This document shows, one piece after another, positions 18,816-28,677 of a DNA stretch of 64,000 nucleotides. The stretch lies in the NCBI GenBank assembly GCA_963816785.1, contig CAWFLL010000002.1, positions 248,001 through 312,000 of the forward strand. The letters are read 5' to 3'. The translations under genes and the position numbers were made by a program. Below the pieces are notes generated by a model. The model was not told the DNA's origin. It ran no database searches and saw nothing but the letters and a program-made list of their open reading frames with translations. The first letter of the stretch is position 1, and every line of letters starts with the position of its first letter. This DNA is from VRUE01 sp963816785 (lineage in GTDB: Bacteria > Actinomycetota > Thermoleophilia > Solirubrobacterales > 70-9).

Positions 18816-20372
18816 TCAGCTCGGATTCGCCATCCGCTCGTGCACGAACCGCACCACCGCCGCGCCCTCGCCGACCGCGGTCGCGCAGCGCTTGATCGAG
18901 CCGGCGCGGACGTCGCCGGCGGCGTAGACGCCGGGCGTGCTCGTCTCGAGCAGGCCGTCGGCTCCGGCTTCGGCGCCGGTGAGGACGAAGCCCTTCTCGT
19001 CGCGGGCGATGCAATCGCCGAGCCACTCGGTGCACGGCGCTGCGCCGAGGAAGAGGAACAGGAAGCTGATCGGCACCTCGGTTCCGTCGGTGAGGGTCAC
19101 CGAGTCGAGGTGGCCGTCGGCGCCGTGGAGTAATTCGATTTCGCTCCGGTCGCGCACCGCCACCCCGTAGCGGTCGAGGTCAGTGATCAGGTAGTTCGAC
19201 ATCGTCTCGCTCAGGTCGGCCCGGCGGTGCAGGAGGGTGACGAGGGCGCCGCCGCGCGCCAACCAGATCGCCGCCTGGGCGGCCGAGTTGCCGCCGCCGA
19301 CCACCCCGACCCGCTGGCCGCCGCAGAGGTGGGCCTCGGGCGGGCCGGCGGCATAGAAGACGCTGATTCCCTCGTAGTCCGCGAGCCATCGACCGGCAGG
19401 CGCCGGTATTCGGCCCCGGTCGAGAGCAGCACCGCCCGCGCCGCGATCTCGTTGCCCTCCTCGAGCTTCACCACATGGCGATCGCCGTCTGGCTCCAACG
19501 ACCGCGCGCGGTAGGGCGTCGCCGTCCGCGCCCCGAACTTGCGCGCCTGCGATACGGCGCGGCTGGTCAGCTCGTTGCCGCTGATCCCGGCCGGGAACCC
19601 CAGATAGTTCTCGATCCGCCGCGACGTCCCGGCCTGTCCTCCCAACACGGTCCCCTCGACGACCAGCGTCTCCAGCCCCTCCGAGGCGCCGTAGACCGCG
19701 GCCCCGAGGCCGCCCGGGCCCGCCGCCGAGGATCAGCAGGTCGACCTCCTCGCTCTGGGCGAGCTCCAGGCCGATCCCCAGTGCCCGCGAAAGCTCTCCC
19801 GCGCTCGGCGCGCGCAGCTCGCCGCGGCCGGGGATGCGGACGAGCGGGAGCTCCGCAGCGTCGAGCACGTCCAGGACCTCGTCCTCCGTGTTCCAGTCGA
19901 ACGGAAGGCGCTGCTGCCGCGCGAAGTTGACCAGCTCCCGGGTCGGGGGCGAGTCGGCCGGGCCGACGATCTGGATCCCGATCCCTTCGCGCGCCTGCAG
20001 GAATTCGCGTCGCTCGATGAAGGCGGGAAGCAGCAGCTCGGAGAGCGAGGCGTCCTCGAAGAGCAGCCGGCGCAGCTCTTCGCGGTCGACGGCGATGTAG
20101 CGGAGCGGCTCGGTCACCTCGGCGGTGAGGAAGACGGCCTGGCCGGTCAGCAGGTTCAGCTCGCCGAGGAACCCATTCGGGCCCTGGCGGACGATCTCGT
20201 CGCCGGCGGGGTCGCGCACCGCGATCTCGCCCTCGATGATCGCGGCGAAGGGATAGGTCGCATCGCCGGGCTCGAACAGCTTCTCGCCGACCTCCGCGGT
20301 CCGCTCCTCGCCGTGCTCGGCGAGCGTCGCCAGCTGCGAGCTCGAGAGCACCCTGATCGGCAGCTCCGCCAT
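18816..20372 (-). CDS. Cyclic-nucleotide-binding domain fused to thioredoxin-reductase-like FAD oxidoreductase, frameshifted as read
   Basis: Residues about 10-125 form a CNMP-binding barrel (LFEPGDATYPFAAIIEGEIAV, GFLGELNLLTG), then a short thioredoxin-like stretch, then a two-dinucleotide-domain flavoprotein: FAD loop LILGGGPGGLGAA, NAD(P)H loop VGVVGGGNSAAQAA and the C-terminal FAD site GVYAAGDVR. The redox CxxC of true thioredoxin reductase is absent. An extra G near 19713 and a lost C near 19391 shift and restore the frame. The start overlaps the stop of the UBP zinc-finger gene by 1 nt, so the two are a unit. Function is unknown; redox control sensed through a nucleotide or other effector is inferred. 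Confidence 0.85.
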   Translation of the reverse strand: MAELPIRVLSSSQLATLAEHGEERTAEVGEKLFEPGDATYPFAAIIEGEIAVRDPAGDEIVRQGPNGFLGELNLLTGQAVFLTAEVTEPLRYIAVDREELRRLLFEDASLSELLLPAFIERREFLQAREGIGIQIVGPADSPPTRELVNFARQQRLPFDWNTEDEVLDVLDAAELPLVRIPGRGELRAPSAGELSRALGIGLELAQSEEVDLLILGGGPGRPRGRGLRRLGGAGDAGRRGDRVGRTGRDVAADRELSGVPGRDQRQRADQPRRIAGAQVRGADGDALPRAVVGARRRSPCGEARGGQRDRGAGGAALDRGRIPAPAGRWLADYEGISVFYAAGPPEAHLCGGQRVGVVGGGNSAAQAAIWLARGGALVTLLHRRADLSETMSNYLITDLDRYGVAVRDRSEIELLHGADGHLDSVTLTDGTEVPISFLFLFLGAAPCTEWLGDCIARDEKGFVLTGAEAGADGLLETSTPGVYAAGDVRAGSIKRCATAVGEGAAVVRFVHERMANPS

Positions 20373-20687
20373 CAGCTCAGCAATGGGGACGGCGGGATCC
20401 GCGTCTCGCCCCGCACCTCGGGGATCACCATCCCGACCTCATCGACGAAGCACCATGACCAATCTTCTTCGGGCTCGAGCGAGCGGATCAGCGGGTGGCC
20501 GCCGCTGCGGGCGTGGGCGCTGGCGTGGCGGTTGGGGGAGTCATCGCAGCAGCCGACCTTGCCGCACTCGAGGCAGATCCGCAGGTGCAGCCACTTGTCT
20601 CCCGCTCTTGAGGCACTCCTCGCAGCCCTCGACCGACTCGGGAAGCTGAGTGACCTTGACCTGATCGAGGTGGGTGCATTCGGGCAT
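20372..20687 (-). CDS. UBP-type zinc finger protein, one frameshift as read
   Basis: Reading the minus strand from ATG 20687 gives about 105 residues: CTHLDQVKV at the start, CEECLKSG, then after one extra A (about 20600) WLHLRICLECGKVGCCDD, SPNRHASAHARSGGHP and EPEEDWSWCFVDE. This is the Cys/His zinc-binding pattern of the ZnF-UBP domain, which in eukaryotes binds the ubiquitin C-terminus. Bacterial versions have no known ligand. The gene is too broken for a simple frame search but the motif order is complete. It is translationally coupled to the FAD reductase. Confidence 0.8.
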
Positions 20688-20733
20688 CCGCGAACAAGCC
20701 TAGAACAGAGTCGCCGCCGACTAGGGTCGCCGC

Positions 20734-21617
20734 ATCCACCGAATCAGCATCCTCGAGCCGGCCGCGAACGTCCTCGCCTTCTATGAGGGGCGGATCGAGG
20801 GACACCGGTTCGCCGAGGAGCGCGAACTGGGTCGACGAGGGGGCGATCTCGCTCGGGATCGCGAGCTACGTCGTCCTCGCCGGGCAGCGAGGCGCTGGTC
20901 TACGACACCCACGTCTCGGTCGAGCGGGGGCGCTTCATCCGGCGAACGCTGGAGGAGCGCGGGGTCGAGAGGCTGACGGTCCTGCTCAGCCACTGGCACC
21001 TCGATCACATCGCCGGCAACGAGGCCTTCGACGACTGCGAGGTGCTCGCGACCGCCCGCACGGCCGAGCTGCTCGAGGCCAACCGGGCCGCGATCGAGGG
21101 CGGGACGCTGGAAGGGCCGCCGCCGATCGACCCGCTGGTCCTGCCGACGCGCGTCTTCTCGGGCGCGGAGCGCCTCGACCTCGGCGGGACCGAGGTCGAG
21201 CTGATCGAGGTCAACATCCACAGCGACGACGCAGCGGTGATCTGGCTGCCCGCGCAGCGCCTCCTCCTCTGCGGGGACACGATGGAGGACACGATCACCT
21301 ACGTCGATGAGCCGGAGAGCCTCGACGCCCACCTCGCCGACCTCGAGCGACTCTCGCGCCTCGAACCCGACCGGATCCTCCCCAGCCACGGCGACCCCGA
21401 GGTGATCGCCGCCGGCGGCTACAACCGCGGCCTGATCGTCGCCACGAGCAGTACATCGAGGCGCTCAAGCGCTGCCGCGAGGACCCGGAGCTGCGCGAGC
21501 CGGGGCTCCGCGAGCTGATCTCAGGACCGCTCGAGGCCGGCTGGGTCAACTACTTCGAGCCCTACGAGGCGGTCCACCGGGAGAACCTCGAAAACCGTGC
21601 TGGCCCTCAGCGGGTAG
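20734..21617 (+). CDS. Metallo-beta-lactamase-fold hydrolase, frameshifted as read
   Basis: The zinc site LLSHWHLDHIAGNEAF carries HxHxDH; later ligands lie in LLCGDTMED and LPSHGDPEVIAAGG. Across frames the protein reads from RISILEPAANVLAFYEGRI to a C-terminal helix bundle ending GWVNYFEPYEAVHREN, about 290 residues. Breaks lie near 20830, 20893, 21446 and 21593. No ordinary start codon is visible between an in-frame TAG and the first conserved residues, so the exact start (about 20734) is uncertain and may hide a further indel. Substrate unknown. Confidence 0.72.
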
Positions 21618-21678
21618 ACCGCCGGGAAGAGCCGAGATTCCTTGCACTCTGCGCGCCTCCCGTGAAGACCCCTCCAGT

Positions 21679-21684
21679 TAGCGT
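21679..21684 (+). promoter_or_regulatory. -10 element TAGCGT, leaderless start of the coiled-coil protein
   Basis: TAGCGT ends 6 nt before ATG 21691 without a ribosome binding site. Confidence 0.45.
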
Positions 21685-21690
21685 GGCATC

Positions 21691-21980
21691 ATGACCACGA
21701 TGCGTGAGAAGTGGACCGACGAGCGCCTCGACGACCTCAACCACAGGGTCGACCTCGGCTTCGAACGATCGATAAGCGCTTCGATTCAATCGATCGGCGC
21801 TTCGACTCATTCGAGGCTGGAGTCGATCGCGCTTCGAGCCAGGTCGAGGCGCGCTTCGACCGGCTCGAATCCCGCCTCGACTCGATGCAGCGCACCATGG
21901 TTCAGGGCGTGATCGCATTGACCGGTGCGATGCTCGCCGGCTGGGCCGCGATGATCGCGCTGGTCGCGACTCAGCTCTGA
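21691..21980 (+). CDS. Small coiled-coil membrane protein, one frameshift as read
   Basis: About 96 residues once a lost base near 21771 is restored. The N-terminal part is polar (TMREKWTDERLDDLNHRV), followed by near-heptad repeats of the form RFDSIDRRFDSFE and RFDRLESRLDSM that should form a coiled coil, then one C-terminal membrane helix (VIALTGAMLAGWAAMIALV). Similar small tail-anchored coiled coils are common in soil actinobacteria and have no known function. Convergent with the propeller gene. Confidence 0.7.
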
Positions 21981-21987
21981 CCGACGA

Positions 21988-23581
21988 TCAGCGAGTAGGC
22001 CGCGCAGGCCGGTGGACGTGGACGGTCTTGTTGTACCCGATGATCGCGCCGCCGCCGCGCAGCTTCATCGCGAGCCTGATCGAGAGCCGCGCGTGGCGCC
22101 GCAGCTGTTTGCGGGCCGCCTTCTTCGGCTTGATCCGCAGGGTTGCCTTCCCGTTCACGACCTTTGCGTGGGCCCTGCCGAACAGCGACGAGCGGGACTG
22201 CTTGGCCGATTTCTTCGGTGGGACGATCCTGGCCGCGGCGCTGATCGAGCTGGTCGACGTGCAGGAGAGCGAGACCGTCAGGGTTCCCGCTTTCCCGAGG
22301 TTGGATTTCTTGATCCGGCATTTCGGGGCCGGCCCGGTCGTGAATTCGGCGAACGCGCCGGCCGTCGTTCCGGTCGGGTTCGTCGCCACGACCCGGTAGC
22401 GGTAGGCGGTGCCCGGCGTCAGTCGGCTGAGCGAGATCGAGACCGGCTGGTCCGCGGCGCCGGCGGGAAGATGGGTCGGCGCGCGCGGTCGTCGTCGTGC
22501 TGCCGACCGGCCCGTACTCGATCGTCACGTCGGTCGGCTGCGAGTGCCCGTTGACCGTGCCGGCGATCTTCGCCTGCCCCGCCTGCACCTCGCTCGCCGC
22601 GCCCGTCGTCGCGTTCGGCGGCGTCGTGATCCGCCCGATCCGGCCCACGTTCGCCTCCGTGAACCAGACGTTCCCGTCCGGCCCCGGCGTCACGTAGTTG
22701 AGACCGACGCCGGTGGGAAGCGGGAAGCCCTCGATCGACCCGCCGGTCGTGATCCGGCCGATTTCGTCGCCCGCCGCGAACCACAGCGCGCCATCGGGCC
22801 CGGCCGCGATCTCGTTCGGGAACATTTCTTTCGGCAGCGGAAACGGCCGTTGGGTCCCGTCGGTGGCGATTCGCACGATCGTCGGCGGGTTCAGCGCCGT
22901 GAACCAGAGCGCGCCTTCGGGGCCGGCGGCTATCCCCTCCGGGTTTTCGAAGCCGGCCGGCAACGGGAAGTAGGTCGCCGCCCCGGCGGGGGTCATCCGC
23001 CCGATCTTGCTCGCGCTGTACTCGGTGAACCAGAGGTTGCCGTCGGAGCCCGCCGCGATCGCGTTCGGGCCTTCTTCGGTGGTCCGCGACTCGTCGGGGA
23101 CCGCCAGCGGGGTGGCCGCCGGGATTCGCCCGATCGCCTTGGTGACGCCCTCGGTGAACCAGAGCGCGCCTTCGGGCCCGGAGGTGATGTGGGTCGGGTT
23201 GGCGGTCGCGCTCGCCAGTTCCTTGGTGAGGATGTTGCCCGCCGCATCGATCCGGCTGACGCTCGAGATGCCCTGGCTGACGAACCACATCGCGCCGTCG
23301 CTTCCGGCCGCGATCCCGTACGGGAACTGCGTCACCGGAAGCGGCGCCTGAAGCGTGATCCGGCCGTCCACCGTGATCCGCCCGATCCCGTGGCTGCTGA
23401 ACTTGGTGAACCAGAGCGCCCCGTCGCTGCCCGCCGCGATCGCGTAGGGGCCCGTTTCGCTCGAGGGCGGGTCGCTCGACGGGAATGTGTTGATCGTCGG
23501 CGTCAGCGCCGCCTGCGCGGGGACGGTGCCACAGATCGCGAGCGCGAGGCCAAGCAGGGCGATCCGGAGCGTTCGTCCCAT
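21988..23581 (-). CDS. Secreted Vgb-like/NHL beta-propeller protein, one frameshift as read
   Basis: A signal peptide (LRIALLGLALAICG, cleavage after AQA) precedes seven or so repeats of the type AAGSDGALWFTE...IGRI, the streptogramin lyase/SMP-30 propeller blade. The C-terminal third is a fibronectin-like segment (LTPGTAYRYRVVATNPTGTT) and a lysine/arginine-rich tail. A frame break near 22480 separates the two parts. Catalytic residues of virginiamycin B lyase are not obvious, so a binding or surface role is as likely. The signal peptide implies export. Confidence 0.78.
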
Positions 23582-23588
23582 CCCGACC

Positions 23589-23594
23589 AGCCTA
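23589..23594 (-). promoter_or_regulatory. -10 element TAGGCT, leaderless start of the beta-propeller gene
   Basis: On the minus strand TAGGCT ends 7 nt before the ATG whose first base is 23581. Confidence 0.5.
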
Positions 23595-23646
23595 ACCGCG
23601 CTCGGGGCATCGGTTCGGCCAAAGCGGGAATGAAAGGCTGCGGGGG

Positions 23647-25534
23647 ATGAGCGACGCGGCGACCAGGTCGGACTTCAAGGGCCACACGGCCTGGGCGCGC
23701 AGCCTCCAGGGGCCGCTGCGCGAATTCCTCAGCACCGAGATCGGCAGCGCCGCCGTGCTGCTGGCGGCGGCGATCGCGGCGATCGCCTGGGCCAACATCG
23801 ACCTCTCCTCCTATGAGAGCGTCTGGCGGACCGACCTCTCGATCAACGTCGGCTCCTCGGGCATCTCCCAGGACCTGCGCGAGTGGGTCAACAACGGCCT
23901 GATGACCTTCTTCTTCTTCGTCATCGGCCTCGAGGTCCGGCGCGAGTTCGACGTCGGCGAGCTGCGCGAGCGCCGCCGCCTGGCGCTGCCGGTCCTGGCC
24001 GCCCTCGGCGGGATGGTCGTCCCGATCGCGATCTACCTGGCGTTCAACGCGGGCGAGGGCTCGGCGCAGGGGTGGGGAGTGGCGATGTCGACCGACACCG
24101 CGTTCGCGCTCGGCATGCTGGCCCTGGTCGGGCCGCGATTCCCCGACCGGCTGCGTGGCTTCCTGCTGACGATCATCGTCGTCGACGACGTCGTCGCCCT
24201 GATGGTCATCGTCGCCGCCTACAGCGGTGCGGTGAGCGTCGAGCCGCTGCTGATCGCATTCGGCCTCTTCGGCCTGATCCTCGCCGCGCGGGCCGCCGGG
24301 GTCCGCTACGGGCCGCTCTACTTCCTGCTGGCGCTGGCCGCCTGGGTGGCGCTCTTCGAGTCGGGCATCGACCCCGTGGTGCTGGGGCTCGCGGTGGGGC
24401 TGATCACCTGGGCCTACCCGGCGGGGCGCACCGAGCTCGAGCGGGCGACGGAGCTGTTCCGCGACTTCCGCGAGCAGCCGACGCCGGAATTGGAGCGCAC
24501 GGCGCGATCCGGCCTGCGGGCGGCCGTCTCGCCGAACGCCAGGCTGCTGCAGCTCTACCACCCCTGGACCAGCTACGTGGTCGTGCCGCTCTTCGCGCTG
24601 GCCAACATCGGCATCGCGATCGACGGCGATTTCCTCTCGCGGGCCTACTCGTCGCCGATCACGCTCGGGATCCTCTTCGGCTACGTGCTCGGCAAGCCGG
24701 TCGGCATCACCGGGGTCTCCTGGCTGGTGACGAAGGCGAGCGGCGGGCGGCTCCGGCCACCGGTCGGCTGGGCCGCCACCGTCGGCGGCGGGACGATCGC
24801 CGGGATCGGCTTCACCGTCTCGCTGCTGATCGCGGCGCTCGCCTTCGACGGCATCGAGCTACGGGAGGCGAAGCTCGGCGTGCTGAGCGCGGCGACTCTG
24901 CGCCTCGACCCTGACCTGGCTCCTCTTCAGGGCGACCGCGCGGCTGCCTCGCCAGGCGCGGATCCGCGCCCTGCTCGGCGGATCCGAGGTGCTCACCGAC
25001 CTCGCGGTCCCGGTCGATCCCGATCGCGATCACGTGCGCGGCCCGGCCGAGGCGCCGGTGACCCTGGTCGAGTACGGGGACTTCGAGTGCCCCTACTGCG
25101 GTCAGGCCGAGCCGGTCGTCCGCGAGCTTCTCGCCGACTTCGGCGACGTCCGCTACGTCTGGCGCCACCTGCCGCTCTCCGACGTCCACCCCCGCGCCCA
25201 GGCGGCTGCCGAAGCCTCGGAGGCGGCGGCCGCCCAGGGAGCGTTCTGGGAGATGCACGACCTGCTGCTCGATCACCAGGGCGAGCTCACCCCGCCCCAC
25301 CTGCGTCGCTACGCGGAGCAGCTGGGCCTGGACCTCCCTCGTTTCCAAGAGGAGCTTCGGCGGGGCATTCACGCGGCCCGGATCGAGGAGGACGTCGACT
25401 CCGCCGACCTCAGCGGCGTCACCGGGACCCCGACCTTCTTCGTCAACGATCGTCGGCACGACGGCGCCTACGACATCGAGACCCTGTCGGCGGCGGTGCG
25501 AGCCGCGCGGGCGCGCTCGGCCCTACGGGCCTGA
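23647..25534 (+). CDS. nhaA: NhaA-type Na+/H+ antiporter fused to a DsbA-like thioredoxin domain, one frameshift as read
   Basis: Residues 1 to about 430 are a complete NhaA: MTFFFFVIGLEVRREF, MSTDTAFALGMLA and the ion-binding double aspartate in IIVVDDVVALMVIV, with the last helices in GGGTIAGIGFTVSLLIA. The remaining 190 residues are a thioredoxin/DsbA domain with active site FECPYCGQAE and a cis-proline in VTGTPTFFVND. An extra A near 24896 lies between the two, inside the last helix (LCASTLTWLLF), so the fusion itself is genuine after correction. The antiporter exports Na+ in exchange for H+; the added domain would face one side of the membrane and its partner is unknown. Confidence 0.88.
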
Positions 25535-26436
25535 GCTAACCGAAAGCACGAGCTTGCCGCGGACGTGGCCGGCTTCGCTCCGTTCGTGCGCACGGGACGC
25601 CTCGGCGAGTGGGAACGTCTCCGCAATCTCGACCCGCACCTCGCCGGTTGCCACCAGCTCGCCGATTCGCCCGAGCTGCTCAGACTTCGGGCTCATGATC
25701 AGCAGCGCGGCGCGTTTTCCCTGCTCGCGTGCGGCCTCCTCATGGGGATCGCCGGCGATCGTGACGAGGATGCCGCCCGCGCGAATCGCCGGGAACAGGG
25801 TGGCGGTCGTGTCCCCGCCGACCGTGTCGAGCGCGACGTCGACGTCGCTCGACGGCCTCGCCCACGTCCTGCTGCGTGTAGTCGACGTACTCGTCCGCTC
25901 CCAGCCCCAACACGAACTCGCGGTTGGCCGCGGAGCCGGTGCCGATCACCTGCGCGCCGGAGTGCTTGGCGAACTGGACCGCGAAATGGCCGACGCCGCC
26001 GGCCGCCCCGGCGACCAGAGCCGCCTGCCCGTCCTCGAGCCCGCCCCGGTCGAACAGGGCCTGCCAGGCGGTGAGCCCGGCGACGGGTATGCGCCGCCGC
26101 CTGCTCGTGACCGAGGCCCTCGGGCTTCTTCGCGATCACCGTCGCCGCCGCGGTCGAGTACTCCGCGTAGCCCCCACTCGCTGACATGCCGAACACCTCG
26201 TCTCCCTCGGAGAAGCCGTCGGCACGCGAGATCTCCACGGTCCCCGAGAAATCGTTGCCCAGCACCATCGGCAGCGATTCGCTTTCCGCGCGGCTGCGTG
26301 TCTTCCAGTCGACCGGGTTGACCGAGGCTGCGTGGACCCTGACCAGGACCTCACCCTCACCCGGCTCGGGGCGGTCGATCTCCTCAGGGCGCAGGACGTC
26401 GGGGCCGCCGGTCTCGTTCACGACGATCGCCTGCAT
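25523..26436 (-). CDS. NADP-dependent quinone oxidoreductase/alcohol dehydrogenase (MDR), frameshifted as read
   Basis: A zinc-free MDR protein of about 304 residues: AIVVNETGGPDVL at the start, VHAASVNPVDWKTR, GNDFSGTV, the nucleotide loop AGAAGGVGHFAVQFAK and the end GKLVLSVS. Extra bases near 25852 and 26083 break the frame. Relatives reduce quinones or enones with NADPH. Its last codons overlap the end of the NhaA gene on the other strand by about 12 nt. Confidence 0.82.
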
Positions 26437-26443
26437 CGGTCCG

Positions 26444-26449
26444 AGTCTA
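26444..26449 (-). promoter_or_regulatory. -10 element TAGACT, leaderless start of the quinone oxidoreductase
   Basis: TAGACT on the minus strand ends 7 nt before ATG 26436; no ribosome binding site lies between. Confidence 0.5.
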
Positions 26450-26523
26450 GGGAGGGCGTTTAGGGAGGGCCCTCGTCCGCTCCGGATCGCGCTTCGCCGA
26501 TTCCCATCTGTCAGCCTGAGGGG

Positions 26524-27993
26524 GTGAGCGTCGCGGCGGCAACCGCACCAGCGGAGGGATCGATCCGGCGGATCCCCGAGGAGCAGATCATCGTTCTCCT
26601 CGGCGCGACCGGGGACCTGGCAAGGCGGAAGCTGCTTCCGGCAATGTTCCACCTCGCGCAGGTCGGGCTGATGCCGGAGCGCTTTCGGATCATCGGCGCG
26701 GCGCGGAGGGAGATCGACGACGAGGAATTTCGCGAGCTGGCCCGCGAGTCGGTGGAGAGCTCCGGGCGCAGGTCGCTCGACTCCCCGGCCTGGGACCGGT
26801 TCGCCGAATCGCTGCGGTTCGCCGCGGTGGGGGACGGCTACGACGCGCTCGCCGGCGCCGTCTCCGCGGCCCGGACGGAGCTGGGGCCCGACGCGAAGCT
26901 GCTGCTCTACCTCTCGTTGCCGCCGCGCGCCGCGGCGAGCACGGTTGAGGGACTGAAGGACGTCGGGCTCGGAAAGGGCGCGCGGGTCATCACCGAGAAG
27001 CCCTTCGGCACCGACCTCGAGTCGGCCCGGGAGCTGAACTCGAAGCTGCGGGCGGTCTTCGAGGAGCACTGCATCTATCGCATCGACCACTACCTCGGCC
27101 GCGAGGCGGTTCAGAACCTGCTCGCCGTGCGGTTCGCCAACGGGATGTTCGAGCCGGTCTGGAACCGCAACCACATCGACCACGTCCAGATCGACGTCCC
27201 AGAGACGGTCGGGATCGACATGCGAGGGAGCTTCTACGAGGAAACGGGCGCTTTTCGCGACATGGTCGTCACCCATCTCTTCCAGGTGCTCGGCTTCGTC
27301 GCGATGGAGCCGCCTACCTCCCTGGAGCCGAAAGCGTTGGGCCTCGAGCGGGAGAAGGTCTTCGACTCGATGCCCCCGCTGCTGCCGGAAAATGTGGTCC
27401 GCGGCCAATACGTCGGCTACCGCGAGGAAGACGGCATCGCCGCCGACTCGGACGCCGAGACGTTCGTCGCGATCAAGGCCTTCATCGAGAACTGGCGCTG
27501 GGAGGGGGTGCCGTTCTACCTGCGTACCGGCAAGCGCATGCGGGAGACCCGGCACCTGCTGACGATCGCCTTCGCCGAGCCCCCGCGGCGAATGTTTCCC
27601 GTCGACTCCGCGAGAGTCGAGGAGGCCTTCGGACGCGACCACCTCACCTTTGAGCTCGGCGACCCCGGCAGCATCTCGGCCTCCTTCCTGGCCAAGGTGC
27701 CCGGGCCGACGATGCAGCTGGGAGAGGCACACATGCGCTTCAGCTACGCCGACAGCTTCGGCGGCGCCGAGGGGGCACTCGACGCCTACGAGCGCCTGAT
27801 CCACGATGTGATGGTCGGCGACCGGACCCTCTTCACCGGCTCCGATGCGATCGAGCGCCTCTGGGAGATCTCCGAGCCGGTGCTGCGGGAGCCGCCGCCG
27901 TCGATCCCCTACGAGGCGGGCTCATGGGGGCCGCCGGAGGCCGACGAGCTGATCGCCCCGCGTCATTGGCATCTGCCCGCCGACCATGTCTGA
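26524..27993 (+). CDS. zwf: Glucose-6-phosphate dehydrogenase
   Basis: A 489-residue intact protein. The NADP loop is VLLGATGDLARRKL (about 26-39), EKPFG is conserved at about 160, and the active-site signature RIDHYLGREAVQN is complete. The C-terminal beta+alpha domain includes WEGVPFYLRTGKR. It oxidises glucose-6-phosphate to 6-phosphogluconolactone, the first step of the oxidative pentose phosphate pathway, and makes NADPH. The gene stands alone; no pgl, tal or gnd is nearby. GTG 26524 is the only good start. Confidence 0.95.
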   Translation: MSVAAATAPAEGSIRRIPEEQIIVLLGATGDLARRKLLPAMFHLAQVGLMPERFRIIGAARREIDDEEFRELARESVESSGRRSLDSPAWDRFAESLRFAAVGDGYDALAGAVSAARTELGPDAKLLLYLSLPPRAAASTVEGLKDVGLGKGARVITEKPFGTDLESARELNSKLRAVFEEHCIYRIDHYLGREAVQNLLAVRFANGMFEPVWNRNHIDHVQIDVPETVGIDMRGSFYEETGAFRDMVVTHLFQVLGFVAMEPPTSLEPKALGLEREKVFDSMPPLLPENVVRGQYVGYREEDGIAADSDAETFVAIKAFIENWRWEGVPFYLRTGKRMRETRHLLTIAFAEPPRRMFPVDSARVEEAFGRDHLTFELGDPGSISASFLAKVPGPTMQLGEAHMRFSYADSFGGAEGALDAYERLIHDVMVGDRTLFTGSDAIERLWEISEPVLREPPPSIPYEAGSWGPPEADELIAPRHWHLPADHV

Positions 27994-28044
27994 GGAGCGG
28001 TCCGCTACGGGACCAACGAACCCACCAGCTTCCGCTTCACCGGA

Positions 28045-28677
28045 TCAGGTGATTCCGTGGTCCCGCTTCGCCTGCTCCTCCATCCCCTCAAGGCGGGTGT
28101 AGTAGTCGGCGAACTCGTTGAGGTGGGCCAGGGCGATCTTGCCGGTGACCAGCGGGTTGTCGTCGGTGACGTTTGTGGAGGAGTCGTGGAGTCCGTGCTC
28201 GAGCTCCACATTCATCCCGGCCTGGAACTGGTCGACATCGAACGGGGCCGATGACCAATCGATGCCGATCTGCTCGCCGATCTGGCGGGCTTCATCCCTC
28301 GTGAAGGGCTCGCGACTCGTCATCTCACCCAATCCTAGTTCGTTCAGCTTCGCGTAGAAGATCGCCACTGATTGGCGACGCGGCTTACTGTCCTCGGCGG
28401 CGTCGTTGGCGACTGTCGCCGGGATCCAGCCGAGCAGGAAACCGGTCTCGTGGGCTCCGAGCTCGATGTTCGCCCGCTGGCTGTAGGGGTGGGCCGCCGT
28501 CGACTCGCTGTAGATGCCGGCCAGCCCGCGATCGCGCGCCCACTCCATCAGGTGGCGCTTGGTACGGGTGAACAGGTGCTGGCCGCGGGCGGCGGGCATC
28601 GTCACCGCTTGGCCGGCGTGGCCGACCGCGTCACCGGCCGCCGCGAGGCTCAGCCCCTGTGGCCGGGTCAGCAGCAA
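28045..28677 (-). CDS. Chimeric ORF: truncated GNAT-type C-terminus joined to a DUF5661 domain
   Basis: The first 115 residues resemble the C-terminal half of a GNAT acetyltransferase subfamily (GQHLFTRTKRHLMEWA, IYSESTAAHPYSQRANIELGA, FLLGWIPA), without its N-terminal strands. From an in-frame ATG at 28323 the rest is a DUF5661 domain (FTRDEARQIGEQIGIDW, NVELEHG, TGKIALAHLNEFADYY). DUF5661 proteins are normally about 90-100 residues on their own, so the functional gene may be only 28045-28323, with an old GNAT remnant fused upstream. The start used for the long form is TTG 28677, which is weak. Confidence 0.6.
   Translation of the reverse strand: MLLTRPQGLSLAAAGDAVGHAGQAVTMPAARGQHLFTRTKRHLMEWARDRGLAGIYSESTAAHPYSQRANIELGAHETGFLLGWIPATVANDAAEDSKPRRQSVAIFYAKLNELGLGEMTSREPFTRDEARQIGEQIGIDWSSAPFDVDQFQAGMNVELEHGLHDSSTNVTDDNPLVTGKIALAHLNEFADYYTRLEGMEEQAKRDHGIT

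Noticed and set aside
25699..27804. A 701-codon minus-strand frame across zwf and the quinone oxidoreductase
   Set aside because: Only its C-terminal part matches the N-terminus of the quinone oxidoreductase; the rest is antisense to the intact zwf gene.
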